Source: JAVBMJ01 sp031552535 (GTDB taxonomy: Bacteria > Bacteroidota > Bacteroidia > Bacteroidales > Rikenellaceae). Taken from it: a stretch of DNA of 19,746 nt. The DNA is taken from the NCBI GenBank assembly GCA_031552535.1, contig JAVBMJ010000033.1, positions 1-19,746 on the forward strand. Direction: 5' to 3'. Numbering within the stretch: position 1 is the stretch's first letter; each line of letters starts with the position of its first letter. Below the pieces are notes generated by a model, which had not been told where the DNA came from, searched no databases, and was given only the letters and a program-made list of their open reading frames with translations. Below, in pieces: positions 12,161-19,746 of this stretch. The translations under genes were made by a program, and so were the position numbers.

Positions 12161-15043
12161 TCAGGGATTCCGCTTCTTGGGAACATAGTTGCCGTTCTTT
12201 ATGAAGTTACGTATTATTTTACGCAATTGCATCGGATTTATAGGTTTTGTTATCATATAGTTACATCCGGAAGCGACAGCCTGTTCCCTGTCGAAGTCGA
12301 ATGCAAAGGCAGTGATGGCGATGATTGGAGTTTGCCGGTCGGTTTCTCGTATTTTGCGCGTGGCTTCGAGTCCGTTCATTTTTGGCATTTTGAGGTCCAT
12401 GAGTATCAGGTCGGGTTTTTTTTCAGAATGAACCCTCACCGCATCCTCTCCGTTCTGGACGATAATGACAGTATAATAGGGACGCAGCATTTTTGAGATA
12501 AGGATATAATTCACCTTCATATCCTCAGCTATCAACACTACCGGTTTGCGCCCGTCTTTAGTGTATACTGTCAAATCGTCGTGCAATTCGGTATCGTTGT
12601 CAGTAGGAGAAAACGGGATGGTAAACCAAAACCGCGACCCCTTGCCAGGCTCCGTATCGACCCCGATCTTCCCACCCAGTCTCTCGACTACAGTTTTGCA
12701 TATCGACAATCCCAATCCGAGGCCCTGAACAAAAGTGTCGATCTTCACAAAGCGGTCGAAACATATCGCAGCATCTTCCGGGGTCATCCCGATGCCGGTG
12801 TCCTGTACATACAGTTCGAGCTGGGGATTGGTATCGTCACGCGTTATGCGATACCCCACCCTGACACTTCCCTCTTTGGTAAACTTCAACGCGTTGTTTA
12901 TCATATTATTCAGCACCTGAGTGATCCTGTTGCGGTCGCACAGCACATCACACATCGGTAAATGGCTGTCGAAGATCAACTCCACCCCCTGCGGCAACAG
13001 CAGCGAATTGGATTGTATGACCTCTTCACACAACCGGTTGATATCGGTGTTGGTCAACGCAATATCGAATATCCCGGCCTCTATGCGCGACAGATCGAGC
13101 ACATCGGAGATCAATTGCAGCAACAAGTCGTTGTTCTTGTTGATGATCGAAGCGTATTCCCGTAACTCTTCGCGGTCGAGCGACTCGACTATCAGTGACG
13201 AAAACCCTATTATGGCGTTGAGCGGGGTGCGTATTTCGTGACTCATATTGGCGAGGAAAGCCGACTTGAGCCTGTCCGACTCTTCCGCTTTATTTTTGGC
13301 ATCGATCAGGATAAACTCTACATTCTTAAGGCTGGTTATATCTATGTTGACCCCGAAAATTATGACTTTCCCTTTGGCCGGATCATGCTCTACAACCTTT
13401 AAACTCGTCCGCAACCACCGCACCGTCCCGTCAGCGTTTTTTACCCTGAGTTCCATATGACATTCCGTGTAAGACCGGTCGTAAACGGCATTCTTCATAA
13501 AATTGCCCAATGAAACGGCATCTTCGGGATTTATCGTGTCGGGCACAAGCCCCGATATGGTCTGCATATATTCCCTCGAAATATTGAGATTGGCGAACCA
13601 TTGGTCGGTAGCGTAAATATCGGTTACCGGATCGAGCAGGTTGGCGCGGAAAAAGCCTATTTCGGAAAATTCCGATATCAACCGGAACATATTGTCGAAT
13701 TCATGCAGTTTATAATGAGCCCGCAATATTTCTGTATGATCGCTCAGGATCGTTATGTAATTTATGATATTCTGGTTGTCATCGAACAACGCGGCTCCGT
13801 TGAGCATTATGTTTTTCGGCCGGCCGTCGGTATTCTTGAAAAAACGGCTACTGAAAGGAGTCTCCTCAAAAAGTACCTCGCAGGCGATACTCTCTCCGCG
13901 GCGTAACGCTTCGCGCTTCTCCTCGGGAATAAAGGTGTTCTCGAAAAGTTGTATTCTGAAAGCGAGCATCTCTTCACGGTTGCGGAACCCCAGCATTTCC
14001 ATAGCCCGGTCGTTCTGCTCTATCAATAATCCGTTCCTGTCATACACCTCCAACCCTACAGGCATGTTTTTCTGTAAATACCTCAGGTGCTTACGCTCAC
14101 GCCTGACCTCTTTATTAGAGTAATGCAACTCCAGGCATATCGACACGATATTTGAAATAGCGGTAAACCAGTTTATTTCGATCTCCGTCCAATGGCGTTC
14201 GGCACTTACCGAAGCCATGCTGATATGTCCCCACACACCCTGTTTGTTGTGCATGGGCACAACAATTATCGATACTATTCCCTGCTCCGAAAACACCTCC
14301 TTTTCATTGCCTGCCTCCTTGGGCATATCGCCGACATTGTTGATTACAACCGCCTTGCGTGATTCGAATTGCCGGTTCAGCCACGGAAACTGCTGTGCGC
14401 TACAGGTATGGCCCTTACAAGTGTTACCGGAAGGATCTTCGCGAATTATCTCGCATATACAGGATTGAGTGTTGGCGGCCCAGTCGAATTCAAAAAAACA
14501 GGCCTTGTCGGCATTGAAACGCTCCACGATAGACTGCAACATATCGGAAACCACATCGCTGTAACTGCGGTTATAGAGCAGCATCGTCAACGATTGGGGA
14601 AGGCTGTTTTGCCAGTACATCAACTCTTTGAACTGGGAATTTATAATATTCCAGTTCGATACCGTGTCGTCGAGATACGGCAGGAATTGCATAAACCCGT
14701 AGGAAACGTCTCTATGGTCATTAAGACGTTCCATCCCGTCGAACTTCATGTGCACTGCGGTTTCTCCTGCAGCCGTACCGATACGGAAGTGCAGGTCGAA
14801 CGCTCCGTAAACAGTCATGATATCTAGTCCCATGGAAATTCTTTCCCGGTCATCGGAATTTACCAGTTTCAAAAAATCTTCGAAACTTAACCCGGCCTCC
14901 CGTAATCCGAGACCCGATCTGATAAATTCGTCATTTACAAAATAGCGCTCCGTAAGGTCGGCCAATATCCAACCGATGGAAGATATCCTGTGGAACTTCC
15001 TGCTTATATCGGACCTTTTTAAAAATATGTCGAATTTTTCCAT
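12161..15043 (-). CDS. Soluble hybrid histidine kinase (PAS-GAF-PAS-PAS-HisKA-HATPase-REC)
   Basis: The 960-residue protein should sense an intracellular signal and pass phosphate by a phosphorelay. No membrane segment or signal peptide is seen, so it is probably cytoplasmic. Domains by eye: a PAS-like N-terminus (20-120), GAF (155-305), PAS (320-440), PAS with PAC (455-575), HisKA with phospho-acceptor His602 in NMSHEIRTPLNAIIGFSSL, HATPase_c (about 700-812) with N box NNMINNALKFT (712-722), G1 DTGIGM (748-753) and G2 GLGLGLSICK (774-783), then a receiver (834-950) with acidic pair Glu840/Asp841, phospho-acceptor Asp883, Thr911 and Lys933. The GAF region has a cysteine cluster (SCICEII ... 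NTCKGHTC). No DNA-binding output domain or response-regulator gene is adjacent, so its partner is unknown. It converges on argS. Confidence 0.93.
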   Translation of the reverse strand: MEKFDIFLKRSDISRKFHRISSIGWILADLTERYFVNDEFIRSGLGLREAGLSFEDFLKLVNSDDRERISMGLDIMTVYGAFDLHFRIGTAAGETAVHMKFDGMERLNDHRDVSYGFMQFLPYLDDTVSNWNIINSQFKELMYWQNSLPQSLTMLLYNRSYSDVVSDMLQSIVERFNADKACFFEFDWAANTQSCICEIIREDPSGNTCKGHTCSAQQFPWLNRQFESRKAVVINNVGDMPKEAGNEKEVFSEQGIVSIIVVPMHNKQGVWGHISMASVSAERHWTEIEINWFTAISNIVSICLELHYSNKEVRRERKHLRYLQKNMPVGLEVYDRNGLLIEQNDRAMEMLGFRNREEMLAFRIQLFENTFIPEEKREALRRGESIACEVLFEETPFSSRFFKNTDGRPKNIMLNGAALFDDNQNIINYITILSDHTEILRAHYKLHEFDNMFRLISEFSEIGFFRANLLDPVTDIYATDQWFANLNISREYMQTISGLVPDTINPEDAVSLGNFMKNAVYDRSYTECHMELRVKNADGTVRWLRTSLKVVEHDPAKGKVIIFGVNIDITSLKNVEFILIDAKNKAEESDRLKSAFLANMSHEIRTPLNAIIGFSSLIVESLDREELREYASIINKNNDLLLQLISDVLDLSRIEAGIFDIALTNTDINRLCEEVIQSNSLLLPQGVELIFDSHLPMCDVLCDRNRITQVLNNMINNALKFTKEGSVRVGYRITRDDTNPQLELYVQDTGIGMTPEDAAICFDRFVKIDTFVQGLGLGLSICKTVVERLGGKIGVDTEPGKGSRFWFTIPFSPTDNDTELHDDLTVYTKDGRKPVVLIAEDMKVNYILISKMLRPYYTVIIVQNGEDAVRVHSEKKPDLILMDLKMPKMNGLEATRKIRETDRQTPIIAITAFAFDFDREQAVASGCNYMITKPINPMQLRKIIRNFIKNGNYVPKKRNP

Positions 15044-15103
15044 ATTGATTCATCCATTACAGCTCAAACATTCCATACACGCAGACAACACTTCCTCCCG
15101 AAC

Positions 15104-15421
15104 TTAAAGAAACCGGTTAAAGTTATTACTCTCGTCCTTTTCTATGTTTGCGCTCTTTTTCGCGGTGGGATTCGTTAAACAGGAACCGTTATCCGCCTGA
15201 TCCACCACAATCCAGGCAAACAACTATAAAATAAGTAATAGAGGAAATTTATTTATCCGTATTTTGTTTTTTATCTCCGGTAGATTTTTTTGCGTCGCTT
15301 CCGAAGGCTTAGCGGGTTAAACCGGGAAAGTGATGTGAAAAAGATGCCGGTGGAGAAAAAATAAAATGGTTAAATAAATATTCGATATTACTTAATTCCG
15401 GAATTTCTTTAAAATTTCTAC
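15104..15421. repeat. Family A MITE-like element, copy 3, interrupted by a family B element
   Basis: The left part (15104-15231) matches family A copy 2 along its length: TTAAAGAAACCGGTTAAAG, GCGGTGGGATTCGTTAAA, TATCCGCCTGATCCACC and CAACTATAAAATAA. The similarity breaks at TAA (15232). It resumes at 15395 with TTCCGGAATTTCTTTAAAA and TTTCTA, which aligns with the right end of copy 2 (CTGCGGTAATATTCTTAAAC). The 163-bp insert between them is family B copy 1. The left end lies about 60 bp upstream of the histidine kinase start codon. Confidence 0.65.
15232..15394 (+). repeat. Family B MITE-like element, copy 1
   Basis: The element runs from TAAGTAATA to TATTACTTA. Its two halves pair as an imperfect palindrome over roughly 50 bp each (TTTATTTATCC with GGTTAAATAAA, ATCTCCGG with CCGGTGGAGA). 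TAA occurs at both edges (15232-15234 and 15393-15395), consistent with a 3-bp target duplication. It is about 94% identical by eye (nine differences in 163) to the reverse complement of 15844-16006. No coding region lies inside. Confidence 0.85.
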
Positions 15422-15843
15422 AGGGAACCGGACAGGCTTTGAATGGTTGGCTTCAAAACAGACGATACGGATTTTTATAGAGGGTAAAGCAGCAAAACCA
15501 ATCTGCTGGGAGGCCTGCCTTTATGCCGCCACGACATCGCAGTGAGGACAACCCAAAGCGCAGGCATTATAAATATTTGGCAAATCATTGCCTGTTTTTA
15601 AAATTTAACATAAATGCGCCGGAATACATACGAATACCAACACATTAAATATGCCAACAAACAGGTTATTGGATTTTTTATCTAAATATACATCAAAGAT
15701 ACAAAAATTTCGGAAATTAAACATGTGCTGGAATAGTGCGGATATTGACAAATGTTGCATGGCTTTCCTCTAAATATTACCGGGCCATCTTCCTGCAAAG
15801 TGCATTATCCGGAACGATACCGGATCGTATGCCTGGCGGGAGA
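15395..15843. other. 449-bp gene-free stretch between the two inverted family B copies
   Basis: After the remaining family A end (to about 15421) I see no gene or RNA I recognise. The longest plus-strand frames are only some 15-40 codons, without family resemblance. One terminator-like signal is present on the plus strand: CAGGCA (15561-15566) pairs with TGCCTG (15589-15594), followed by five T residues. The stretch is AT-rich, especially 15600-15740. Confidence 0.4.
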
Positions 15844-16006
15844 TAAGTAATATCGAATATTTATTTAACCATTTTATTTTTTCTCCACCGGCATCTTTTT
15901 CACATCTCTTCCTCGGTTTAGCCCGCTAAATCTTCGGAAACGACGCAAAAAGATATACCGGAGATAAAAAACAAAATACGGATAAATAAATTTCCTCTAT
16001 TACTTA
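15844..16006 (-). repeat. Family B MITE-like element, copy 2 (inverted)
   Basis: It is the same 163 bp length as copy 1 and in opposite orientation, again flanked by TAA (15844-15846 and 16005-16007). Differences from copy 1 cluster in the central third, around the TTAGCGGG stretch. Its right end is about 60 bp upstream of the lipoprotein promoter. Confidence 0.85.
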
Positions 16007-16063
16007 ATGCGGACGGACTGCTGTGAAAATACCGCAACGCTTAAAATATATATGGCTCCGTGT

Positions 16064-16094
16064 ATTGATAATTAAACAATAATAAATATATTTG
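16064..16094 (+). promoter_or_regulatory. Promoter of the small lipoprotein gene
   Basis: ATTG (16064-16067) at -33 and TATATTTG (16087-16094) at -7 are separated by 19 bp, fitting the Bacteroidota pattern. The leader to the ATG at 16142 would be about 40 nt. Confidence 0.65.
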
Positions 16095-16141
16095 TAGCGT
16101 ATAGTGTATTGGAACGCCCACCCTCATAAACATATAAGACT

Positions 16142-16720
16142 ATGAAAAGAATTCTCTTTACCACATTTCTAACTTGTGTGTGTCTTGGTTTTTTTGCGTC
16201 GTGTGATGCCCTCGAAGATGCTGCAAGTGTTAAAGTCAATGTCGACCCTTTCACCGTTACGATGAGCGCAACCCAGCTCTCACAGGTTGCCGAGGCTAAA
16301 ATGGGGCCGGCTACACGCGCCGCTTCGCCATATGTGGCCAGCTATACACTGAACAAGACCGATCCCCGATTTGCCGAGGCTGCGGAATATGCCAGTAATA
16401 TCGTCAAGGTAGGTGTTTCTAATTGCAGTGTGAAGATTACTTGTGGAAGTTTGACCAATGCGGCTACAGGGATCAAATTCTCGGCTACCGGCATTTCTTC
16501 GGCATTTACCATCCCGAGCTATTCTCTGGGGCAGACCTACACTCCTCCCTCGAATGATGCTTCGTTGAATTCGCTCGTAGTAGGGGCCATTATGAAAATG
16601 TATTCGTCAGGCAGCGTTACTTTCAACTTCGAGTGCTCGACCGATGTACCAGCAGGCAGCACGCTTAACGTGCAATTGAATATCGGGCCCAGTGTGCATA
16701 CGTTCAATGTGCTGAAGTAG
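16142..16720 (+). CDS. Small lipoprotein of unknown function
   Basis: I do not recognise this 192-residue protein. It starts with a clear lipoprotein signal peptide: Lys2-Arg3, a hydrophobic stretch ILFTTFLTCVCLGFF, and a lipobox ending FASC with the lipidated cysteine at position 21. Acidic residues follow the cysteine (CDALEDA), which in Bacteroidota can favour outer-membrane or surface placement. The mature part is rich in Ser, Thr, Ala and Val with short alternating strand-like segments (SVKITCGSL, GSVTFNFECS, STLNVQLNIG), suggesting a small beta-rich domain. Cys95, Cys101 and Cys165 remain after processing, so a disulfide is possible. It has its own promoter and terminator, so it is probably transcribed alone. 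Nothing nearby suggests a partner. Confidence 0.85.
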   Translation: MKRILFTTFLTCVCLGFFASCDALEDAASVKVNVDPFTVTMSATQLSQVAEAKMGPATRAASPYVASYTLNKTDPRFAEAAEYASNIVKVGVSNCSVKITCGSLTNAATGIKFSATGISSAFTIPSYSLGQTYTPPSNDASLNSLVVGAIMKMYSSGSVTFNFECSTDVPAGSTLNVQLNIGPSVHTFNVLK

Positions 16721-16745
16721 TCAAAACGCGTCACACAATAGATGA

Positions 16746-16777
16746 AATCCCCGGAAGAGCCAATTCTCCCGGGGATT
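16746..16777 (+). terminator. Terminator of the lipoprotein gene
   Basis: AATCCCCGG and CCGGGGATT form a perfect 9-bp GC-rich stem 25 bp after the stop codon, followed by T-rich CCTGTTTGTTG. Its only upstream plus-strand gene is the lipoprotein. Confidence 0.7.
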
Positions 16778-16984
16778 CCTGTTTGTTGATAAATTGGGAC
16801 GGACATAAGGCGCTTCTTAAAATTTTCTCCGGAAACTATTCTCAATCCCTTTTCCTGCAAAAAATTAATCACACAATCCCTCCTCGCTCCCCGGTTTTCG
16901 CAAAAAGCAGCTCTGAAAATAATGCGCAACTGTTTTCGACAGGAAAGCAAGCTGGCTCTTTTAAATAAATTGAATGGAAAACAC
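16778..16984 (+). other. Leader region of valS with a weak family D resemblance
   Basis: No gene is present. GGTTTTCGCAAAAAGC (16903-16918) followed by CTCTGAAAATAATGC resembles the family D core before argS (TTTTCACGCAAAAAGCGG) and has the same orientation relative to the downstream gene. The ends of a family D element are not recognisable, so this may be a decayed copy or chance. Confidence 0.3.
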
Positions 16985-16992
16985 TATATTTG
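16985..16992 (+). promoter_or_regulatory. -7 promoter box of valS
   Basis: TATATTTG matches TAnnTTTG and is 28 bp before the chosen valS ATG. A TTTT run 22 bp upstream (16959-16962) is a poor -33 candidate. The box lies inside the longer reading frame that opens at 16922, arguing against that earlier start. Confidence 0.6.
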
Positions 16993-17020
16993 CGGGTTAA
17001 AACGACACAACGAACGCAGT

Positions 17021-19642
17021 ATGAAAATCGCAGAGAAATATTCACCTGCCGAGATAGAGCAGAAATGGTACGACTTCTGGATGGAACGCGGATTCTTCCG
17101 TTCGGTCCCCGACCACAGGGAACCCTACACGATAGTCATTCCGCCGCCCAACGTCACAGGGGTGCTGCACATGGGCCATATGCTCAACAACACGATACAG
17201 GATGTGTTGGTGCGCCGCGCCAGGATGCAGGGTAAGAACGCCTGTTGGGTGCCGGGGACCGACCATGCGTCGATAGCCACCGAGGCCAAAGTCGTGGCCA
17301 AACTAAAATCGGAGGGGATCGACAAGTCGTCGCTCACGCGCGAGGAGTTCCTCGGCCACGCCTGGGAGTGGAAGGAGAAGCACGGCGGCATCATCTTGGA
17401 GCAGCTTAAGAAGCTGGGGGCTTCGTGCGACTGGGACCGCACGTGTTTCACGATGGACCCGGCGCTGAGCGAAAGCGTGATCAAGGTATTCGTAGACCTG
17501 TATAACAAAGGGAAGGTATACCGCGGCGTGAGGATGGTGAACTGGGACCCGGCGGCGCTGACGGCGCTCTCCGACGAAGAGGTGATCTACCGCGAGACAC
17601 AGGGTAAGCTATATTACCTTCGGTACATGATCGAGGGATCGCAGGATTATGTGGTGGTGGCCACAACGCGCCCCGAGACCATCTTCGGCGACACGGGCCT
17701 GTGCGTCAACCCCGAAGACGGGCGCTATGCCGGACTGAATGGCCGTAAAGTCGTAGTGCCGCTGGCCGGCCGCGCCATACCGGTAATCATGGACGGCTAT
17801 GTCGACATGGAGTTCGGCACAGGGGCGCTGAAGGTTACTCCGGCGCACGACGTAAACGACTATATGCTCGGGGAGAAATACGGACTCGAAGCGATAGACA
17901 TATTCAACGACAACGGTACGCTGAACTCCCATGGAGGGCGTTACGATGGCATGGACCGTTTCGAAGTGCGCCGTGTGATCGAGGGCGACCTGATGGAAGC
18001 GGGTTTGTTGGAGCGTGTCGAGGAGTATACCAACAAGGTTGGCTATTCCGAACGGTCGCATGCGGCTATAGAGCCCAAGCTGTCGATGCAGTGGTTCCTC
18101 AGCATGGAGGAGCTTTCCAAACCGGCGCTTAAGGCCGTTATGGACGATACGGTACGGTTGGTTCCTGCCAAATTCAAGAATACCTATCGTCACTGGATGG
18201 AGAACGTAAAAGACTGGTGCATATCGCGCCAGTTGTGGTGGGGCCAGCGAATCCCGGCGTGGTATCTGCCGGGCGGTGGCTTCGTGGTGGCCGAAACCGA
18301 GGCCGGTGCGCTGGAACTGGCCCGGGAGAAGACAGGAAATGCCGCATTGACGGCCGGGGAACTGAGGCAGGACCCCGACGTTCTCGACACATGGTTCTCG
18401 TCGTGGCTGTGGCCTATATCGGTATTCGACGGCATACGCAACCCCGGCAACGAACAGATAAAGTATTATTATCCTACCAACGATCTTGTCACCGCACCTG
18501 AGATACTGTTCTTCTGGGTGGCGCGCATGATCATCGCCGGATATGAGTACCGCGGGTGCGAGCCGTTCCGCAACGTATATCTCACGGGTATAGTGCGCGA
18601 CAAACTGGGCCGCAAGATGAGCAAGTCGCTGGGCAACTCGCCCGATCCTTTAGACCTGATAGCCCATTACGGGGCCGACAGCGTGCGTCTGGGGATGTTG
18701 CTTTCGTCGCCCGCGGGCAACGATCTTCCTTACGACGACTCGTTGTGCGAACAGGGGCGCAATTTCTGCAACAAGATATGGAACGCTTTCCGCCTGGTGG
18801 AGGGCTGGGTCGGGGACGCGTTGCCGCAGCCTGAAAGCAGCCGCATAGCCTGCGAGTGGTTTACGGCGCGGATGGATCAGGTCGTCGGAGAGATAGAGGA
18901 CGACTTTGCATCATACCGCATATCGGAGGCGCTTATGGCCGCTTATAAACTATTCTGGGACGACTTCTCGGGATGGTATCTCGAAATGATAAAGCCAGCT
19001 TACCAAGCTCCAATAGACGCCAGGACTCTCGGTGAGGCGCATGCGTGTTTCGACAAAATGTTACGCATACTACATCCGTTCATGCCGTTTATCACCGAGG
19101 AGATATGGCAGCACCTGGCGGAGCGCAAGCCGGGTGAGAGCATAATGATGAGCCCGATGCCGGTTGCGGCGGGCGGCGGGGAGCGCACCGTGGCGGAATT
19201 CGAACTGGTGCGAGAGGCTGTTTCCGGGATACGCGCCGTACGCAGGGAGCGGAATATTCCGATGCGCGACACTGTGAAGTTGCTTGTGATAGCTGACGAG
19301 AACTACCTCCCGTCGTACAACCCGGTCATTATGAAGATGGGGGGCGTGTCGTCAATCGAGGCCGTCACGGAGAAAGATCCTTCGGCAGCGGTATTCATTG
19401 TCAAGACAACGCAGTATTTCATTCCGTTGGGCGACCGCATCGACCCGGCAGAGGAGTTGCGCAAGGCTACCGAAGAGCTCGACTACCTGCGCGGGTTCCT
19501 GTGTTCGGTGATGGGCAAGCTGTCGAACGAGCGTTTCGTTGCGAGTGCGCCTGAGAAGGTGGTGCAGAATGAGTATGCAAAGAAAGCCGACGCCGAAGCG
19601 AAGATCAAGGCTCTCGAGGAACGTATAGCGGCATTACAATAG
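17021..19642 (+). CDS. valS: Valyl-tRNA synthetase
   Basis: ValRS charges tRNA-Val and edits mischarged threonine. From the ATG at 17021 the protein has 873 residues, normal for bacterial ValRS. The HIGH motif is HMGH at 50-53 in PPPNVTGVLHMGHML. CDWDRTCFTMD (near 136-146) is a ValRS hallmark. The editing (CP1) domain contains TTRPETIFGDTG (from 215) and GTGALKVTPAHDVNDY. KMSKS is at 532-536 in GRKMSKSLGNSPDPL. An anticodon-binding domain follows, and the last 65 or so residues form the charged coiled-coil tRNA-binding arm (ATEELDYLRGFL ... KIKALEERIAALQ) typical of ValRS. The frame is open back to 16922, but the upstream 33 residues look non-coding and overlap the promoter box, so MKIAEKYSPAEIEQKWYDFW is taken as the N-terminus. 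Confidence 0.97.
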   Translation: MKIAEKYSPAEIEQKWYDFWMERGFFRSVPDHREPYTIVIPPPNVTGVLHMGHMLNNTIQDVLVRRARMQGKNACWVPGTDHASIATEAKVVAKLKSEGIDKSSLTREEFLGHAWEWKEKHGGIILEQLKKLGASCDWDRTCFTMDPALSESVIKVFVDLYNKGKVYRGVRMVNWDPAALTALSDEEVIYRETQGKLYYLRYMIEGSQDYVVVATTRPETIFGDTGLCVNPEDGRYAGLNGRKVVVPLAGRAIPVIMDGYVDMEFGTGALKVTPAHDVNDYMLGEKYGLEAIDIFNDNGTLNSHGGRYDGMDRFEVRRVIEGDLMEAGLLERVEEYTNKVGYSERSHAAIEPKLSMQWFLSMEELSKPALKAVMDDTVRLVPAKFKNTYRHWMENVKDWCISRQLWWGQRIPAWYLPGGGFVVAETEAGALELAREKTGNAALTAGELRQDPDVLDTWFSSWLWPISVFDGIRNPGNEQIKYYYPTNDLVTAPEILFFWVARMIIAGYEYRGCEPFRNVYLTGIVRDKLGRKMSKSLGNSPDPLDLIAHYGADSVRLGMLLSSPAGNDLPYDDSLCEQGRNFCNKIWNAFRLVEGWVGDALPQPESSRIACEWFTARMDQVVGEIEDDFASYRISEALMAAYKLFWDDFSGWYLEMIKPAYQAPIDARTLGEAHACFDKMLRILHPFMPFITEEIWQHLAERKPGESIMMSPMPVAAGGGERTVAEFELVREAVSGIRAVRRERNIPMRDTVKLLVIADENYLPSYNPVIMKMGGVSSIEAVTEKDPSAAVFIVKTTQYFIPLGDRIDPAEELRKATEELDYLRGFLCSVMGKLSNERFVASAPEKVVQNEYAKKADAEAKIKALEERIAALQ

Positions 19643-19648
19643 AGCCCT

Positions 19649-19674
19649 GTCGGTTTTAGGGGAACCGGCTTTTT
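19649..19674 (+). terminator. Intrinsic terminator of valS
   Basis: GTCGGTT (19649-19655) pairs with AACCGGC (19663-19669), with one G-T wobble, followed at once by TTTTT. It begins six bases after the valS stop codon. Confidence 0.75.
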
Positions 19675-19716
19675 CACCCGGCCCCGGAATAAATATACCC
19701 CCTATCCAAACAACCC

Positions 19717-19746
19717 GTGGCGGAACAACAATTGTTGTTCCGCCAC
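19717..19746. repeat. 30-bp perfect palindrome at the right window edge
   Basis: GTGGCGGAACAACAA is followed directly by its exact reverse complement, with no loop. It may continue beyond the window. It could be the 3' hairpin of a gene to the right, or an operator-like or REP-like site; the sequence does not decide. Confidence 0.75.

Noticed and set aside
15524..15649. Short plus-strand frame of about 41 codons starting MPPRHRSEDN
   Set aside because: It has no family resemblance, no promoter box near it, and a terminator-like hairpin falls inside it.
15232..16006. Complete composite transposon formed by the two family B copies
   Set aside because: The 449 bp between them contains no transposase or cargo gene, and each copy has its own TAA flanks, suggesting independent insertions.
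16922..17020. Upstream extension of valS to the ATG at 16922
   Set aside because: The added 33 residues do not look like ValRS and the -7 promoter box lies inside them.

Overview
The window looks like chromosomal DNA of a Bacteroidota organism, order Bacteroidales, perhaps close to Rikenellaceae/Alistipes (the family placement is an inference from protein style). Reasons: most gene starts lack a Shine-Dalgarno sequence; several genes are preceded by the Bacteroidota -7 promoter box TAnnTTTG; and the POT transporter, branching enzyme, hybrid histidine kinase and small lipoprotein all resemble Bacteroidales proteins. The coding genes are mostly housekeeping and give no sign of a plasmid, prophage or defence island.

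Layout, left to right. The minus-strand 5' end of an insertion-sequence transposase is cut by the left edge. Then, all on the minus strand, come a class I SAM-dependent methyltransferase, murB (peptidoglycan precursor synthesis), thiC (thiamine pyrimidine synthesis, behind a TPP riboswitch) and a POT-family peptide/proton symporter. On the plus strand follow a GH13 glycogen branching enzyme (glgB) and argS. A soluble PAS-GAF-PAS-PAS hybrid histidine kinase lies on the minus strand, convergent with argS. After about 1.1 kb without genes come a small unrecognised lipoprotein and valS, both on the plus strand. Genes are largely single transcription units with their own promoters; no clear operon is visible.

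The most unusual content is between the genes. Nearly every intergenic gap holds short (about 150-230 bp), ORF-free, strongly palindromic repeats that look like MITEs or REP-like elements. I separate five groups by eye. Family A has ends like GAAACTGTTTAA next to TA, with copies at 229-380, 9789-9954 and 15104-15421 and a lone end at 2701-2728. Family B has two 163-bp copies in opposite orientation at 15232-15394 and 15844-16006, flanked by TAA; the first is inserted inside a family A copy. Family C consists of GCGACTTT/AAAGTCGC hairpins with a long central palindrome (4624-4834, 9532-9713). Family D has GAGTCTGTTTA ends and a conserved 19-bp core; it sits upstream of argS and thiC, perhaps valS, in the same orientation relative to the gene. 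Element E (2731-2959) ends exactly at the thiC stop codon.

Several of these repeats touch promoters or leaders. A family A end forms the region just upstream of the murB -7 box. Family D lies just upstream of the argS and thiC promoters. A family C element sits between the TPP aptamer and the thiC start, giving a leader of about 450 nt. Whether these repeats affect expression or are passive insertions cannot be told from sequence alone.
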